Origin: WJMT01 sp964456985
GTDB lineage: Bacteria > Acidobacteriota > Aminicenantia > Aminicenantales > Aminicenantaceae
Assembly: GCA_964456985.1 (NCBI GenBank)
Contig: CAYWDH010000011.1
Span: 1 to 64,000 of the forward strand
Direction: 5' to 3'
DNA length: 64,000 nucleotides
Below, piece after piece: positions 44,540 to 53,805 of the stretch; positions within the stretch are counted from its first letter, which is position 1, and every line of letters starts with the position of its first letter. Below the pieces are notes generated by a model. It worked only from the letters and a program-made list of their open reading frames with translations. It was not told the origin of the DNA and did not search any database. The position numbers were made by a program, and so were the translations under genes.

Positions 44540-46579
44540 ATGAAGTATTTCACATATTCCCATTATCGCAAACTTCCAATGTTATGGATTCTGGCGTTAT
44601 ACGTTTTTTCTCCTTGGGGCTACACTGATAAAGCTCCGAGGTGGACTCCTGAAGAAATCATTAAAACCAAGACGATCCTGGATTTGGCGATTTCTCCAAA
44701 TGGTCAGCAGGCAGTCTATGTCGTTTCTCAAGCCGTATTTCAGAAAGATGTTCCGACCTTTCAAAGAAGACTTTATCTCAGCCGAGCCGGTCAAATGCAA
44801 AGTGTCCCCCTCACACCAGCCGACCAGACGGCATTATCTCCAAAGTGGTCTCCGGATGGGAAGTGGATAACGTATGTTTCACCCGGAAACACCGCGTTGA
44901 ATTTATGGATCATCCCTGCTTCCGGGGGGACTCCGAGACAATTGACCCGATTTTCCCAGGGAATTCGTGATCATGTGTGGTCCCCGGATGGCCTGCGCAT
45001 AGCCATCGTGGCTCCAGGGGATCTGAGTCCCGATGTTCTGGATTCGTATGACGTCGATAATCAATCTGAGATCCAAGGGAATCACATATGGCTGCTATCT
45101 ATGGACCAAACCGAAACCGGGAAGAATCCTATTCGTCAGCTCACTCGGGGAGATTTTACCGTTCTTTTAGGTTTGGACTGGTCTCCGGATGGGAAATCCA
45201 TCGCTTTTTCGCATGCTCCGATCGAGGAAACCGGGTTTGTAGGAGGAGAAGCCAGATACCTCTGTGACATCTCTATTTTGGATCTCTCTTCCGGACACAG
45301 AAAGATCCTTGTTGATTCAAATGCATCAGAATTCAGGCCGATTTTTTCGCCTGATGGAAAATGGCTAGCCTACTCGGCGACCGAAGATCCTCCTAACAGA
45401 GCCCATTCTCAAGATTTGATCAGAATTAACATCAAGACAGGAGAGAAAATCGGCTTTCACCATTCGTTCGACAGGCTGGTGGACTATTTCGCGAGCCTTT
45501 GGAAACCGTTGGGCTGGTCAGCTGACGGTCAGGAATTTTTTATCATGGAGTGCCGGGGGACTATCAGCCGGATTTCAGCTTTACCCGTATCCGGAAGCCC
45601 TCCGAGAGATATCGATTTGGGCGATAGGCTGATTTGGCCTGCCTGCTTAAACCGGCATAAAACATATTTTGGATTTGTGGGGCAAACATCATCCAAACCC
45701 GAGGAGGTTTTTCTGACCCCAGTCAATAACTTTAATCCGCAGAAAATAAGCCATCTCCACCAGGATCTACCTGATTGGCCCTTAGGAGAAACCAGAGTCG
45801 TCAGCTGGGAATCTATAGACGGGACAACCATAGAAGGATTGCTTTCTCTCCCAGTCGGATATGAATCGGGACGTAAATATCCACTCATCCTGATTGTGCA
45901 TGGAGGACCCGCCGCAGCTCATCTGCAACAGTACACGGCCGCATCGTCTATGGGGAACAATCTGATGGTCTCGGCCTTCACTTCCAAAGGCTATCTTGTC
46001 TTCAGGCCGAATCCGCGCGGATCGGCCGGATATGGCCCCCGGTTTCGATTCGATCTTATATCCAGGATGGGAGATCTGGATTACCAGGATGTGATGGCCG
46101 GTATCCATTTTTTGATCAAGGAGGGAATCGCAGATCCTGCCAAAATGGGAGTTATCGGGGTCAGTTACGGAGGGTATCTTACTGGATGCATTATCTCTAA
46201 GACAAATCGTTTCAAAGCTGCAGTGATCATATGCGGCGATTCGGATCTTCTAAGCTCATACGGAACGAGTGATATTCCCGGTATGATTTCGGGGTATATG
46301 GGATATGAGCCCTGGGAAAACTATCTAGGCTACCTAGAGGCATCACCGGTCTATTATGTTAGCAAAATCGAAACACCTGTGTTGATCCAACATGGCGAAA
46401 AAGACGAAAGAGTCCATGTCACCCAAGCAAAAGAGTTCTCGACATATCTTAAACGTTTCGGGAGAGTCCCGGTCCGATTGGTGATCTATCCAAATATGGG
46501 GCACAGAATTACTGATCCTGGAAGGAATATCCTTATAGTCAATAATTCCCTGACATGGTTTGCCAAGTATGTTAAATAG
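44540..46579 (+). CDS. Exported S9-family peptidase (prolyl oligopeptidase / acylaminoacyl-peptidase type)
   Basis: A 679-residue protein with a hydrophobic N-terminal export segment and a GAAGGAAG ribosome site. Residues about 45-400 form a TolB-like propeller with repeated SPDGK motifs. The C-terminal alpha/beta-hydrolase domain has VHGGP (oxyanion region), GVSYGGY near residue 540 (nucleophile Ser), EKDERVH (Asp) and NMGHR (His), a complete catalytic triad. It should release dipeptides or acyl-amino acids in the periplasm. It follows the AraC gene without a repeat copy between them, so the two probably arrived together. Confidence 0.9.
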   Translation: MKYFTYSHYRKLPMLWILALYVFSPWGYTDKAPRWTPEEIIKTKTILDLAISPNGQQAVYVVSQAVFQKDVPTFQRRLYLSRAGQMQSVPLTPADQTALSPKWSPDGKWITYVSPGNTALNLWIIPASGGTPRQLTRFSQGIRDHVWSPDGLRIAIVAPGDLSPDVLDSYDVDNQSEIQGNHIWLLSMDQTETGKNPIRQLTRGDFTVLLGLDWSPDGKSIAFSHAPIEETGFVGGEARYLCDISILDLSSGHRKILVDSNASEFRPIFSPDGKWLAYSATEDPPNRAHSQDLIRINIKTGEKIGFHHSFDRLVDYFASLWKPLGWSADGQEFFIMECRGTISRISALPVSGSPPRDIDLGDRLIWPACLNRHKTYFGFVGQTSSKPEEVFLTPVNNFNPQKISHLHQDLPDWPLGETRVVSWESIDGTTIEGLLSLPVGYESGRKYPLILIVHGGPAAAHLQQYTAASSMGNNLMVSAFTSKGYLVFRPNPRGSAGYGPRFRFDLISRMGDLDYQDVMAGIHFLIKEGIADPAKMGVIGVSYGGYLTGCIISKTNRFKAAVIICGDSDLLSSYGTSDIPGMISGYMGYEPWENYLGYLEASPVYYVSKIETPVLIQHGEKDERVHVTQAKEFSTYLKRFGRVPVRLVIYPNMGHRITDPGRNILIVNNSLTWFAKYVK

Positions 46580-46688
46580 CTGAGGCCTCATTCCTCCAAC
46601 TTCTGCTTATAAAAACAATGAACTCAAAATAATTCATAAAAAATAATGATATAATACAGGAAAAAAATGAAAGAGGCAGGAGGCAAAA

Positions 46689-48242
46689 ATGAAGAAATCG
46701 GCGACAACTGCAATTCTTATGATATTACTGGGCATTGGTATATTCAGCAGTTTGCTTAGTGCAGATGAAGGACTGCTCCAGGCAATTCGAAACTATCGCA
46801 AGTCCCATGAACACCAGATAATCCGCGAGTTCACGGATCTTTTATCCATCCCCAATGTCTCGTCTGACCGGGAGAACATTCGCAAAAACGCCGTATTCAT
46901 CCAAAAGATGCTAACAAAACGAGGAATCGACGCCCGTATCTTGGAGACAGCGGGTAACCCCGTGGTCTTCGGGGAACTGAAGGTGCCGGATGCGGCCAAC
47001 ACACTTCTTATTTATATCCACTACGACGGCCAGCCTGTCGATCCCTCAAAATGGACGGATACACAGCCTTTCCAGCCAGCCCTGCGCCCTGGGAAATTAC
47101 TGCCCGGGACGAGAGAACCCAATCCCATCCCGTTTCCGGATGAAGGCGAACCCTATGATGAAAACTGGCGCATTTATGCCCGAGGTTCGAGCGATGATCG
47201 TGCTCCAATCATCGGATACATGACAGCTCTGGATGCTCTCCGGGCCGCTCAAATTCCGCTGAAAAACAACCTCAAGTTCATCCTGGAGGGCGAGGAGGAG
47301 GCCGGATCGATTAACCTCCGCCCATTCCTGGAAAAGCACCGGGATTTGCTGGATTGCGACGTTCTCTTCATGTGCGATGGTCCGGCTTATTATTCAGGCG
47401 ATCCCACCCTGTTTTTCGGAGTACGCGGCATTACAAGCCTGGAAATTACGCTCTATGGTCCCAACACCAGTGTTCACAGCGGGCATTACGGCAACTGGAT
47501 CCCCAATCCAGGAATCCGGCTGGCCCATCTGCTGGCCTCGATGCGTGATCCCGATAGCAACGTGAAGATTCGGGGATGGTATGACTCCTGTTTACCGCTG
47601 TCAGAATCAGAGATCGAGGCTGTCAAGGCTATCCCTTCCTATGAGCGGCAAATAATGCTCAACTACGGTTTTGCCCAACCGGAATCCAAATGGGAAAGTC
47701 TGATGATGGCAATCCAGTATCCGGCCCTCAACCTCAACGGTCTGAAAAGCGGCTGGACCGGAGCCCAACAGAGGACCATTGTGCCTCCTACTGCCACCGC
47801 TAGCCTAGACATCCGCTTGGTCAAGGGGAATGATCCCGATCATATGGTGGGACTGGTCATCGATCACATCCGGCAGCAGGGGTATCATGTGGTGAAAAGG
47901 GATCCGGACACAGAAACAAGAATGAAGTATCCGTTGATTGCCCGGGTCGTACATAAAGAAAGCGGGTACAGGGCCTCAAGAACTCCCCTGGACCATCCCA
48001 TCTCGCAAGCTGTGATAGCTGCCATATCCAAGCACAGCGAAAAACCGCCCGTACTGTTGCCATCCCTGGGGGGATCCCTTCCTATCTACTTGTTCAGTGA
48101 TCTGCTTAAAGTCCCGGTCATCGGAGTTCCGATTGCCAACCATGACAACAATCAGCATCAACCGGACGAGAACCTGCGCATCGGCCACCTCTGGACCGGA
48201 ATCGAGACCTATGCCGCCCTGATAATGATGAGCGGGAAGTAA
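46689..48242 (+). CDS. Exported M20-family metallopeptidase
   Basis: A 517-residue protein with a signal peptide (cleavage near residue 25) and an AGGAGG site. The di-zinc site is complete: IHYDGQPVD (His and the following Asp), RGSSDDRAP (bridging Asp), EGEEEAGS (base Glu and ligand Glu), CDGPAYYS (Asp), and NHDNNQHQPDE near the end (His). A lid domain with HSGHYGN is present. It acts as a carboxypeptidase or dipeptidase, complementing the S9 enzyme. Its last base adjoins a transposase remnant in another frame, so the gene end coincides with a recombination junction. Confidence 0.9.
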   Translation: MKKSATTAILMILLGIGIFSSLLSADEGLLQAIRNYRKSHEHQIIREFTDLLSIPNVSSDRENIRKNAVFIQKMLTKRGIDARILETAGNPVVFGELKVPDAANTLLIYIHYDGQPVDPSKWTDTQPFQPALRPGKLLPGTREPNPIPFPDEGEPYDENWRIYARGSSDDRAPIIGYMTALDALRAAQIPLKNNLKFILEGEEEAGSINLRPFLEKHRDLLDCDVLFMCDGPAYYSGDPTLFFGVRGITSLEITLYGPNTSVHSGHYGNWIPNPGIRLAHLLASMRDPDSNVKIRGWYDSCLPLSESEIEAVKAIPSYERQIMLNYGFAQPESKWESLMMAIQYPALNLNGLKSGWTGAQQRTIVPPTATASLDIRLVKGNDPDHMVGLVIDHIRQQGYHVVKRDPDTETRMKYPLIARVVHKESGYRASRTPLDHPISQAVIAAISKHSEKPPVLLPSLGGSLPIYLFSDLLKVPVIGVPIANHDNNQHQPDENLRIGHLWTGIETYAALIMMSGK

Positions 48243-48244
48243 TC

Positions 48245-48424
48245 CGCTATTATGGTTTCTATTCCAATGCTCATAAGAGGAAGGTACGTAAGACAGGGGC
48301 TCAACCTTCTCATCCCCCAATCATTGAAGATAGCCCGTCCTATGTGCCTGTCAAGGGTTGGGCTGAGATGATAAAGAAAGTCTATGAGTCTGATATTCTC
48401 TCTTTTTTGTGGGTTACTTGTTGA
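48245..48424 (+). pseudogene. IS91-family transposase, C-terminal remnant
   Basis: A frame without a start reads RYYGFYSNAHKRKVRKTG, then about 20 variable residues, then KGWAEMIKKVYESD, followed by ILSFLWVTC and a stop inside the -35 box. RYYGxYSN and WAxLIxKVYExDPLxCPxC are hallmarks of the C-terminal part of IS91/IS801/ISCR transposases; here the chain breaks just after YESD, before the CPxC zinc site. The final nine residues are encoded by the conserved 5' end of the promoter repeat itself, which links the repeat family to this transposon. Confidence 0.75.
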
Positions 48425-48530
48425 CCGGATGTATTTTTTGTGTGTATTATCAATGATTAGGTCGCTTTGAGGGCGGAAATTTGATGAAACGGAGGGAAAA
48501 TCAACAACAACAGAAAAAAGACTATTATTT
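48392..48530 (+). repeat. Promoter-bearing IS91-derived repeat, copy 6
   Basis: A full copy: GATATTCTC start, GGTTACTTGTTGACC hairpin region, TTGACC (48421-48426), 18 bp, TATTAT (48445-48450), leader module to CAACAGAAAAAA. It is continuous with the transposase C-terminal remnant upstream and points at the toroid-protein gene. Confidence 0.85.
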
Positions 48531-48537
48531 TTATTAA
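48484..48537 (+). CDS. Possible 17-residue leader peptide
   Basis: Encodes MKRRENQQQQKKDYYFY behind GGGCGGA; stops 9 bp before the next gene. Same frame as in copies 5, 8 and 9. Confidence 0.3.
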   Translation: MKRRENQQQQKKDYYFY

Positions 48538-48546
48538 AAATAAAAA

Positions 48547-49443
48547 ATGAACTCAATAAAACTCAAATATAATCCAATAAATTATCTTTTATCTGCCAGA
48601 CAGCTGGCCTGGGTAAAATATCAGACACTTGTTCGAATCCTCCAAAAACCTATAGACGATCCGGATGTTTCCCTCTGGCATAAAAAGCGGGATTCATCGG
48701 CAATAGTGGCAAACTTAAAGGCAAAACAGGGAGATTCAGGATGGTTCCCCTCGTTGCCCTGGATGCATATCCATACTTACTATTTTCATCGGTTGATTGA
48801 GATGGGCTATGGATTAGAGGATGCAACTGTGAAGAAGGCCGCAGACAATCTTTTGAATTACCAATTACCGAATGGCGGATACATGCATCCAACCGGTCCG
48901 AGAGTAAATACACCAAATCCACAAGAAGGATGGGCTGCCTGTGTAACTGGTTATACTACCAAGGCACTAATGGATATTGGCTTAACTGATCATCCAAAAG
49001 TAAAAAAATCGCTAAATATTTTGTTAAACGGACAAAATTTTGATGGCGGTTGGATTTGCCAACGGGGCGGTCCTTGTCTTGATGAAAGTAGTTGTATCAT
49101 CTCTGGATCACCGTGGGTATTTGCATGTCTTGTACAAGCGCACCTGATTGACGCCAATAGCTCAGTAACGAAAAAAGCAGTCAGGATGTTTAATAAGTTC
49201 AAAAAAGAAATTATAAATCATGGCTATATGCAGGACAGATGTTATCGCTGTGACGAATCATTATTGATACCACCGTTATGTGGTTTAGGACATTCAGAAC
49301 GAAATTCCCTTCTCAGTGACTTGATTGAATCGCTTATCAAAAAGCAACAACCGGATGGTTCCTGGCTGTTCAGGGATAAACGTTCGGCCTGGTATACAAT
49401 TGAAGCTGTTGTTTCACTTCAGGCTGCGGGTATTAATATTTAA
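48547..49443 (+). CDS. Prenyltransferase/squalene-cyclase-like toroid protein
   Basis: A 298-residue cytoplasmic protein made of alpha-hairpin repeats with the Q..dGgW signature of terpene-cyclase and prenyltransferase toroids (QGDSGWF, QLPNGGYM, QNFDGGWICQRGG, QQPDGSWL). It is about half the size of squalene-hopene cyclase and lacks the DxDD acid motif, so it is not a terpene cyclase. Several Cys (CQRGGPCLDESSC, RCYRCDES) could bind a metal. Function unknown. It is a single-gene cassette between repeat copies 6 and 7. Confidence 0.7.
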   Translation: MNSIKLKYNPINYLLSARQLAWVKYQTLVRILQKPIDDPDVSLWHKKRDSSAIVANLKAKQGDSGWFPSLPWMHIHTYYFHRLIEMGYGLEDATVKKAADNLLNYQLPNGGYMHPTGPRVNTPNPQEGWAACVTGYTTKALMDIGLTDHPKVKKSLNILLNGQNFDGGWICQRGGPCLDESSCIISGSPWVFACLVQAHLIDANSSVTKKAVRMFNKFKKEIINHGYMQDRCYRCDESLLIPPLCGLGHSERNSLLSDLIESLIKKQQPDGSWLFRDKRSAWYTIEAVVSLQAAGINI

Positions 49444-49486
49444 CCTGAGATTTTAAAACAAATCATACAAAAACAAATTCGGTTAT

Positions 49487-49580
49487 AAGGATGGGCTGAT
49501 TTTTTTGATATTCTCTCTTTTTTGTGGGTTACTTGTTGACCGGACGTGTTTTTTGTTTGTATTATTAATGGTGAAGTTGC
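49487..49580 (+). repeat. Promoter-bearing IS91-derived repeat, copy 7
   Basis: Begins AAGGATGGGCTGA, a shortened match to the transposase-coding AAGGGTTGGGCTGA of copy 6, then GATATTCTC..., TTGACC (49536-49541), 18 bp, TATTAT (49560-49565). The leader module is lost after about 15 bases. Confidence 0.8.
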
Positions 49581-49635
49581 TTTTCAGCACATCTAAAACC
49601 ATAAAGGCTCAGGAAAGTTTTAAAAGAGGAGAACT

Positions 49636-50334
49636 ATGACAAAACATATAGGCATCATTGCATGCAGTGCTGAAGGAGCAGCCCTCTGTTATCGTACCAT
49701 CTGTGCTGAATCACCTCAATATATGGGAGAGCACTTCCATCCTGAAATCACCATACATACGCACTCTCTCGGGGATTATATGGTCCATATTCGGGAAGGG
49801 AACTGGACCGGAGTGGCTTCACTCATGCTCTCGTCTGTCCGAAAGGTTGCCAAATCAGGAGCTGATTTTGCCATCTGCCCCGACAACACAATTCATCAGG
49901 CTTACGACCTTTTCATTAAAGATTCTCCGATTCCCTGGTTGCACATTGCGGATACCGTTGGACAGAACGCGCGGAAAAAAGGATACGGCAGACTGGGCAT
50001 TATCGGAACGAAATACCTTATGACCGGGCCTGTATATCCGAAAATCCTGGAGGCCATAGGCATATCCTGCGACATCCCTAAGCAAGAAGATCGGGAGCGG
50101 ATTGACACAATTATCTTTAGTGAACTGGTTAAGGGAATTTTTACAGAAGAATCCAGAGGTTTTGTCAATAAAGTCATCCAGAGGCTAAGAGGTAGAGGTT
50201 GTGAAGCCGTCGTCTTGGGGTGTACGGAGATTCCTTTGCTGGTGGACCCCAAAGACTGTCCCCTTCCAACCCTTGATTCAACCCGTCTCCTAGCGAAAGC
50301 AGCTATAAAAGAAGCATTGAAAATGGACATGTGA
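49636..50334 (+). CDS. Aspartate/glutamate racemase-family protein with altered first active-site loop
   Basis: A 232-residue cytoplasmic protein with an AGAGGAG ribosome site. The family landmarks are IGIIAC at the N-terminus and VLGCTEIPLL near residue 195, which holds the second catalytic Cys. In the first loop, where two-cysteine racemases have (P)CNT, it reads CPDNT: Asp replaces Cys, although a Cys lies two residues earlier. One-cysteine members of this superfamily exist (for example the YgeA type, with Thr), so a racemase or isomerase with altered stereochemical preference is possible. A single-gene cassette between copies 7 and 8. Confidence 0.8.
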   Translation: MTKHIGIIACSAEGAALCYRTICAESPQYMGEHFHPEITIHTHSLGDYMVHIREGNWTGVASLMLSSVRKVAKSGADFAICPDNTIHQAYDLFIKDSPIPWLHIADTVGQNARKKGYGRLGIIGTKYLMTGPVYPKILEAIGISCDIPKQEDRERIDTIIFSELVKGIFTEESRGFVNKVIQRLRGRGCEAVVLGCTEIPLLVDPKDCPLPTLDSTRLLAKAAIKEALKMDM

Positions 50335-50422
50335 TACCACTGTTCCGGTTATGGAATGGGAAAACCGTCCAAGGGAGGGGGTTCGTCCATGAAGGCGTCA
50401 GCGCTTATCTTTAGGAAATTTC

Positions 50423-50560
50423 GATATTCTCTCTTTTTTGTGGGTTACTTGTTGACCGGATGTATTTTTTGTGTGTATTATTAATGGCGAAGCTGCTTTG
50501 AGGGCGGAAATTTGATGAAACGGAGGGAAAATCACAATCAACAGAAAAAAGAAATCCCTA
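50423..50560 (+). repeat. Promoter-bearing IS91-derived repeat, copy 8
   Basis: A full copy: GATATTCTC start, TTGACC (50452-50457), 18 bp, TATTAT (50476-50481), and leader module. It points at the kinase gene. The 88 bp between the racemase gene and this copy show nothing recognisable. Confidence 0.85.
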
Positions 50561-50568
50561 TCTTTTAA
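50515..50568 (+). CDS. Possible 17-residue leader peptide
   Basis: Encodes MKRRENHNQQKKEIPIF behind GGGCGGA; stops 31 bp before the kinase start, which has its own GGAGGGG site. Confidence 0.3.
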   Translation: MKRRENHNQQKKEIPIF

Positions 50569-50599
50569 ATATACTTTAGCCATGTAATCGGAGGGGACA

Positions 50600-53500
50600 A
50601 TGACTATTGAGTGCCCGAAGTGTAGAGCCAAAAATCCCGATGATACAGCTTTCTGCGGGAAATGCGGGACAAAACTCGACCTGGATGTAAGTCCCACAAA
50701 AACCATAGAAACACCAACCGAAGAACTCACTCGAAGAAGCATCTTTGCCGGAAGATATGAGATCATCGAAGAGCTCGGCAAGGGAGGGATGGGCAGGGTC
50801 TATCGAGTAGAGGATAAAAAGACAAAAGAAGAAATCGCCTTAAAGCTGATCAAACCTGAGATAGCCACAGATAAAAAGACGATCGAAAGATTCCGGAATG
50901 AACTGACGACCGCCCGGAAAATAAGGCATAAAAATGTCTGTGGTATGTTCGATCTGGGAGAAGAAAAAGGGCTTCATTTCATCACCATGGAGTATATCTC
51001 AGGGCAGGATTTGAAGGGACTGATCAAGCAGTCAGCCCCACTAAGCGTGGTCAGGACAATCATGGTCGCAAAACAGATCTGCGAAGGTTTAATTGAAGCC
51101 CATAAGCTGGGCATCGTGCACCGAGACCTCAAGCCATCCAACATCATGATCGACAAAGAGGGCGACATCAAGATAATGGACTTTGGAATCGCACGTTATT
51201 TAAAGGGAAAAGGCATCACTGGCGCTGGAGTGATGATCGGAACACCCGAGTACATGAGCCCTGAGCAGGTAGAAGCCAAGGAGGTTGATCAGCGTTCTGA
51301 CATCTACTCCCTCGGAATCATCCTGTATGAAATGACGACAGGCAAACTGCCCTTCGAGGCGGATACACCTTTTGCTGTAGGAGTAAAACAAAAAAGTGAA
51401 GAACCAGAGAATCCTAAGGATATCAATCCACAGATTCCTGAAGACCTCAGCCGAGTGATACTGAAGTGTTTGAATAAAGACAAGGGGAATCGATATCAGA
51501 ATGCGGGAGAGGTTCAGTCAGAACTGGAGAATATTGAGAAAAACATACCCTCCACACAACGTGAAATTTCCAAGAAAAAACCCCTTACATCTAGAGAGAT
51601 AACTGTGACATTGGGATTGAGGAGGCTCCTCATCCCTGCTTTTGTCATTATTGCCCTAGTCATTGCCGCAGTAGCTATCTGGCAGCTTCTTCCCCAAAAA
51701 AAAGCAGTAGCTACTCAAAAGATTGAGAACTCTGTGGCGGTCATCAGCTTTGAAAATCAGACAGGAGATAAAGCCTACGACTATCTGGGAAAAGCCATCC
51801 CTAGTCTCTTGATCACAAACCTTGAGAATACGGGGTATCTTTACGTGGCCACATGGGAGCGAATGCTTGATCTCCTTAATCAAATGGGGGAAAAAAACGT
51901 GCAGGTCATCGACAGGAATTTGGGTTTTGATCTCTGCCAGAGGGAAGGAATAGAAGCTATTGTTCTTGGTAGCTTCATCAAAATGGGAGATACGTTTGCT
52001 ACTGATGTGAAAGTTCTGGATGTGGATACGATGAAACTTCTGACGAGTGCAAGCTCACAGGGTGAAGGAGTTGACAGTATTATAAAGACCCAAATTAATA
52101 AATTGAGTGAGGATATATCACAAGGGATAGGCATAGCCAGACAGAAAATTGATGCAACTCAATTGCAGATCGCTGAGGTTACAACAACTTCAATGGAAGC
52201 TTATAACCATTTTTTAAAAGGGAAAGAGAACTATGATCTCTGGAATCATATTGATGCCCAGCGATTTCTTGAGAAGGCTGTTGAGCTTGATCCGACTTTT
52301 GCTATAGCCTACTACTATCTTGCTCTAACACACCATCGGCTGGGTGATAATAAATCGAGAGATGAGACTTTAGAGAAAGCTAAGGCATTTTCCGAGAAGG
52401 CGTCAGAGAAAGAGAGACTTTATATTGAAGCAGAATATGCTCTTACTATTGAAAATAATCGAGAAAAAAGATTTCGTATCCTAACACAAATGGAAAAAAA
52501 ATATCCCAAAGAAAAACGAGTTAAGCATGATTTGGGTGTGTATTACCAAAGCATAAATCGGCATAAAGGAATAGAACTGTTTAAAGAAGCACTGGAACTC
52601 GATCCCAGCTATGGACTTGTCATTAATCAACTTGGGTACGCATATACTGGTTTGGATGATTACGAGAAGGCGATCGAATGTTTCAAGAAGTATGCCTTTC
52701 TTTATCCTAGAGATGCTAATCCACTTGACTCGTGGGCTGAAGCCTATTTCAAAATGGGAAGGCTTGACGAATCCATAGCGAAATACAAAGAAGCGTTAAT
52801 AGTGAATCCCGACTTTTATAACGCTTACTGGAAGATAGGATACATCTATGCTTTAAAGGAAAATTACTCTCAAGCAATGAACTGGGTTAATCAAGATATT
52901 TCTATAGCCCCCACTCTATCCACAAAAGCCGATGGTGGGTTTATTTGGAAAGGATTCTATTATGCATGGCTAGGGAGATTTGACGAAGCCCTCATCGAAC
53001 TTAAGAGAGTTGTAGACATATGGAAGAAGGTGGAAAATAAAGGCTGGGAATCCGTAACGGAGAGGATAATAGCATGGATATACTTTGACAGAGGAGAGCT
53101 TGAATCTTGCAGAAAGCATTTTAAAAAAGGATTCGATGCTTACATAAAAAATCTACCAGAGGCCATATCATATATTACTTTAGCAAATAGCACTTATCTT
53201 GGGTTAGCGGAATTAAAGGAAGGGCGAATCGATTCTGCAAAATCAAGACTGTCTAAGATGAAATCTCTTCTACCTAAAATAAACAATAAATATGCACTTT
53301 TCTATTATGACATACTAAACGGAGAAGTGTTGCTTGCAGAAGGGTCCGTAGATAAGGCAATCGCTGTCTGCGAAAACACAAGAACTTTAGGAACGCCAGC
53401 TATTACACATAGTATAAGGACAATAATGTATAGCATTCCCTTCCTTAATGATGCGTTGGCGAGGGCCTATCTACAAAAGGAGGAGTTGGATAAAGCCATT

Positions 53501-53725
53501 GCCGAATACCAACAGCTGATTACCTTTGATCCAAACAGTGAAGAGAGGCGTCTTATTCATCCTAAACTTCATTATAGGTTAGCCAAATTGTATGAAGAGA
53601 AAGGCTTGAGAGGCAAAGCCAGGGCAGAGTACGAGAAATTCCTCGACCTGTGGAAAGATGCTGATCCAGGCCTCTCCGAGGTTGAGGATGCGAGGAAGCG
53701 GCTGGCGGGATTGAAGGGCAGCTGA
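50600..53725 (+). CDS. Zinc-ribbon / Ser-Thr protein kinase / TolB-like / TPR membrane protein
   Basis: A 1,041-residue signalling protein. Residues 5-22 form a zinc ribbon (C-x2-C...C-x2-C). A Hanks-type kinase covers about 54-320: GKGGMGRVY, catalytic Lys in ALKLI, HRDLKPSN near 173, DFG near 193, GTPEYMSPEQ. One membrane helix lies at about 340-362. The extracytoplasmic part starts with a TolB/FlgO-like domain (about 370-500: VAVISFENQTGD) and continues with about ten TPR units to the end. All kinase motifs are complete. The layout resembles the large STK-TPR proteins of Acidobacteria-like genomes; ligand and targets are unknown. A single-gene cassette between copies 8 and 9. Confidence 0.9.
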   Translation: MTIECPKCRAKNPDDTAFCGKCGTKLDLDVSPTKTIETPTEELTRRSIFAGRYEIIEELGKGGMGRVYRVEDKKTKEEIALKLIKPEIATDKKTIERFRNELTTARKIRHKNVCGMFDLGEEKGLHFITMEYISGQDLKGLIKQSAPLSVVRTIMVAKQICEGLIEAHKLGIVHRDLKPSNIMIDKEGDIKIMDFGIARYLKGKGITGAGVMIGTPEYMSPEQVEAKEVDQRSDIYSLGIILYEMTTGKLPFEADTPFAVGVKQKSEEPENPKDINPQIPEDLSRVILKCLNKDKGNRYQNAGEVQSELENIEKNIPSTQREISKKKPLTSREITVTLGLRRLLIPAFVIIALVIAAVAIWQLLPQKKAVATQKIENSVAVISFENQTGDKAYDYLGKAIPSLLITNLENTGYLYVATWERMLDLLNQMGEKNVQVIDRNLGFDLCQREGIEAIVLGSFIKMGDTFATDVKVLDVDTMKLLTSASSQGEGVDSIIKTQINKLSEDISQGIGIARQKIDATQLQIAEVTTTSMEAYNHFLKGKENYDLWNHIDAQRFLEKAVELDPTFAIAYYYLALTHHRLGDNKSRDETLEKAKAFSEKASEKERLYIEAEYALTIENNREKRFRILTQMEKKYPKEKRVKHDLGVYYQSINRHKGIELFKEALELDPSYGLVINQLGYAYTGLDDYEKAIECFKKYAFLYPRDANPLDSWAEAYFKMGRLDESIAKYKEALIVNPDFYNAYWKIGYIYALKENYSQAMNWVNQDISIAPTLSTKADGGFIWKGFYYAWLGRFDEALIELKRVVDIWKKVENKGWESVTERIIAWIYFDRGELESCRKHFKKGFDAYIKNLPEAISYITLANSTYLGLAELKEGRIDSAKSRLSKMKSLLPKINNKYALFYYDILNGEVLLAEGSVDKAIAVCENTRTLGTPAITHSIRTIMYSIPFLNDALARAYLQKEELDKAIAEYQQLITFDPNSEERRLIHPKLHYRLAKLYEEKGLRGKARAEYEKFLDLWKDADPGLSEVEDARKRLAGLKGS

Positions 53726-53805
53726 TTTCCCGGGCAGCGCAGTTGGTGAGCCCAATCTGAGCTCAATCGATTTTTTGTCCCATTGAACACGTTTAGTATT
53801 AATTA

